6,165 nucleotides of DNA from NCBI GenBank assembly GCA_022360105.1, contig JAKSDL010000122.1, positions 1 through 6,165 on the forward strand. Direction: 5' to 3'. This document shows positions 4,387 to 6,165 of this stretch, one piece after another (within the stretch, counting starts at the first letter, position 1; each line of letters opens with the position of its first letter). Source of the DNA: Pseudomonadota bacterium. GTDB taxonomy: Bacteria > SAR324 > XYD2-FULL-50-16 > JAHJRI01. The notes beneath the pieces are model-generated. The model did not search any database. It was not told the DNA's origin and saw nothing but the letters and a program-made list of their open reading frames with translations. A program made the position numbers and the translations under genes.

Positions 4387-6165
4387 ATGGCTACAAAAGA
4401 AGAACTTGAAGATAAATTTGATGATTGCCAAGAAACACCGGAATTTGTGGCAGTTGCAATGGAAGCTTTTAACGATCTTGGTGATAAGGAATGGGCTGTG
4501 GAGGTCTTTGAAGAAGGCGCCGGCTGGGCAGCTACTGCAAAAGATTACCTGGCATTGCTAAACGGAGCCAAGGTTATCCTGCAAGACGATGATAAAGCTG
4601 CCGAGTATTTTGAGCAGGCCAAGAAAGCCTGTCGTAACGCTGATGAGTTGATTGAACTGGCAGTGGCCGCAGCGGACAGCAAAGATGAAGACGGTGCCCG
4701 TGAATTGTTCAGGGCTGCCGGTGAAAAAGCAACCAAGGCCGCTGAATTCCTTGGTCTTGCTAAAAAGGTTACTGAAACCCTTGGTGACAAGGAACTGGCT
4801 TCGGAATTAAGTGCAAAAGGGCAGGAGAAATGCTCAACCCCGGCTGACTATGCTGACCTGGCCCGAGGATTGGCCAAGGATTTTAATGATCCGGAGCAGG
4901 CGAAACAAGTACTGACCCAGGCTGTCGAATCCTGCAAAAGCGGTGCTGACTACTCTGCCCTGGCCGCAAGTGCCGGCGAGTTATTCCCGGATAGTGACCT
5001 TGGTGTCACCATATACCAATCCGCCGAGCAAAAAATTGAATCCGGACTTGAAATGGGAAGTCTGGCAAAAGAAGCCGTGGCAGCACTTGGCGACAAGGAA
5101 TATGGCGCAAAACTTTTTACCAGAGCCAAAGACATGCTGGATAGCGGTGAGGACCTGGTAAAACTCGCGGCTTTGATTCATGAAGCCATCGCTGACAAAG
5201 AGATGACCCTGGCAACATACAAAAAAGCCGGGGATAATTTCAGTTCTTTCAAGGAGTTTGATGATCTGGCCGGTGCCGTACTAAAGGATACAGGCGACAA
5301 AGATTATGCCGCGCAGGCTTATAAGCTGGCTGCCAAAACCGAACCTGATACACCGAAGCTGGTTAGTGTGGCTGAAAAAATGGCTGATGACATCGGTGAC
5401 CTTGATGCCGCCATTGAAATCCTGCATCAGGCCGAGAATTTGGTAAAAAGCAACGATGAGTTTAAGGTAATGGCTGAGGCAGTTCTCAAATACGGCAAAG
5501 AACAACAATGGTTGGATGATATCACGCTGCAGAAAGAGAAGAGATCTGAAAATCCCGACTTGTACGAAGATTTCATCAAACGGGAATTGGATGCACAAAT
5601 TGCAGCCGCTTTATGGAATCTCGGGCACGATGTTATCCAGGCCACCAAAGACCACCCCTATGCCCGCAAACTGTTTGTTGGCGCCGAAAAACTGGCAAAA
5701 TACACAGAGGACTATATCACCCTGGCCGAGTTTATAGTCAAGGATCTTGAGGATAAAGACTGGGCAAGCAGAATTTACGACCAACAGTTTGATGCCACTA
5801 CAGATTTTGTCCGTAAAAGAAAGATTGTTTTAGCAACGGTTGAGGTTTTACAGGACCAGGCCAAAGCCAGGGATTACCTGAAAAAGATGGAAGCGGATTG
5901 CAATCATGTATCCGACTTTATCAAGCTTGGTATCACGGTGCATAACATACTTGAAGACCAGGGCTGGACGCGCTCCCTGTTTCAAGAGGCTCTGGTCAAC
6001 AGCACCGATCGGTATTACCTATTGAACCTGGCAGGTAAGATCACTACTTATCTGGCAGATCACAAATGGGCAGAAGAAATTTATGACAAAATTGCAGACG
6101 AATCGTCAGATAAGTTCGATTGTGAGCATCTCTTCCAGATTGTTGAGCAGCAAAGTACTGATTTG
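4387..6165 (+). CDS. Long acidic TPR-like alpha/alpha-repeat protein (3' end missing)
   Basis: The frame is open for 593 codons and leaves the window without a stop. After a 16-residue acidic start the protein is built from repeats of 34 residues: 17-50, 51-84, 85-117 (33 residues), 118-151, 152-185, 186-219, 220-253, 254-287, 288-321, 322-355 and 356-389. An irregular section follows (390-507), then regular repeats at 508-541 and 542-575 and the start of another. The pattern is an aromatic or aliphatic residue at repeat position 4, Leu-Ala at 7-8, LGDKEW-A at 15-21, an aromatic or Leu near 25 and Ala at 28. This is the helix-turn-helix rhythm of TPR or Sel1-like solenoids, with one extra residue in the first turn relative to canonical TPR. 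There is no signal peptide, membrane segment or catalytic motif in the visible part. A cytoplasmic protein-binding scaffold is the natural guess, but the partner is unknown, and a C-terminal effector domain could lie beyond the window. I do not recognise a named family. Confidence 0.85.
   Translation, partial: MATKEELEDKFDDCQETPEFVAVAMEAFNDLGDKEWAVEVFEEGAGWAATAKDYLALLNGAKVILQDDDKAAEYFEQAKKACRNADELIELAVAAADSKDEDGARELFRAAGEKATKAAEFLGLAKKVTETLGDKELASELSAKGQEKCSTPADYADLARGLAKDFNDPEQAKQVLTQAVESCKSGADYSALAASAGELFPDSDLGVTIYQSAEQKIESGLEMGSLAKEAVAALGDKEYGAKLFTRAKDMLDSGEDLVKLAALIHEAIADKEMTLATYKKAGDNFSSFKEFDDLAGAVLKDTGDKDYAAQAYKLAAKTEPDTPKLVSVAEKMADDIGDLDAAIEILHQAENLVKSNDEFKVMAEAVLKYGKEQQWLDDITLQKEKRSENPDLYEDFIKRELDAQIAAALWNLGHDVIQATKDHPYARKLFVGAEKLAKYTEDYITLAEFIVKDLEDKDWASRIYDQQFDATTDFVRKRKIVLATVEVLQDQAKARDYLKKMEADCNHVSDFIKLGITVHNILEDQGWTRSLFQEALVNSTDRYYLLNLAGKITTYLADHKWAEEIYDKIADESSDKFDCEHLFQIVEQQSTDL

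Noticed and set aside
4545..4790. Minus-strand frame of 81 codons opposite the repeat protein
   Set aside because: It is Ala/Ser-rich and antisense to a continuous coding frame with a clear 34-residue repeat, so it is a mirror of that composition.

Overview
The window looks like chromosomal DNA of a mid-GC, Gram-negative anaerobe, most probably a sulfate-reducing or related member of the Desulfobacterota. This is an inference from gene content: a stand-alone class II chelatase of the CbiK type, ElbB, and a long acidic helical-repeat protein, set among wide intergenic spaces rich in palindromic repeats. No rRNA, tRNA, transposase or other marker fixes the taxon.

Layout: positions 1-127 hold one arm of a long inverted repeat. 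Positions 128-648 have no large gene, only small hairpins and one 29-codon reading frame with a good ribosome binding site. Three complete genes follow, all on the minus strand: cbiK (649-1485), an EamA-family transporter (1887-2771) and elbB (2939-3601). In transcription order they run elbB, eamA, cbiK. The gap between cbiK and eamA carries a small cluster of REP-like palindromes. The second arm of the inverted repeat (3743-3869, about 95% identical to 1-127) lies upstream of elbB, so the three genes sit inside a 3.6-kb block bounded by inverted copies of one element.

Beyond the block, an AT-rich stretch ends in a good sigma70-like promoter (4141-4169). A leader of about 210 nt follows, which can fold into a three-way junction and a second hairpin domain and contains a short upstream reading frame. 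It precedes a plus-strand gene (4387 to beyond 6165) that runs off the window. That gene is open for 593 codons and encodes a soluble, acidic protein made almost entirely of 34-residue TPR-like alpha/alpha repeats.

The three minus-strand genes do not form an obvious pathway: metal insertion into sirohydrochlorin, small-molecule export or import, and a DJ-1/PfpI-type glyoxalase-like enzyme. elbB and eamA each have their own promoter-like sequence, so a tight operon is unlikely. The part most likely to be undescribed is the structured leader plus repeat-protein gene at the right end. The 127-bp inverted repeat is the clearest unexplained structural feature.
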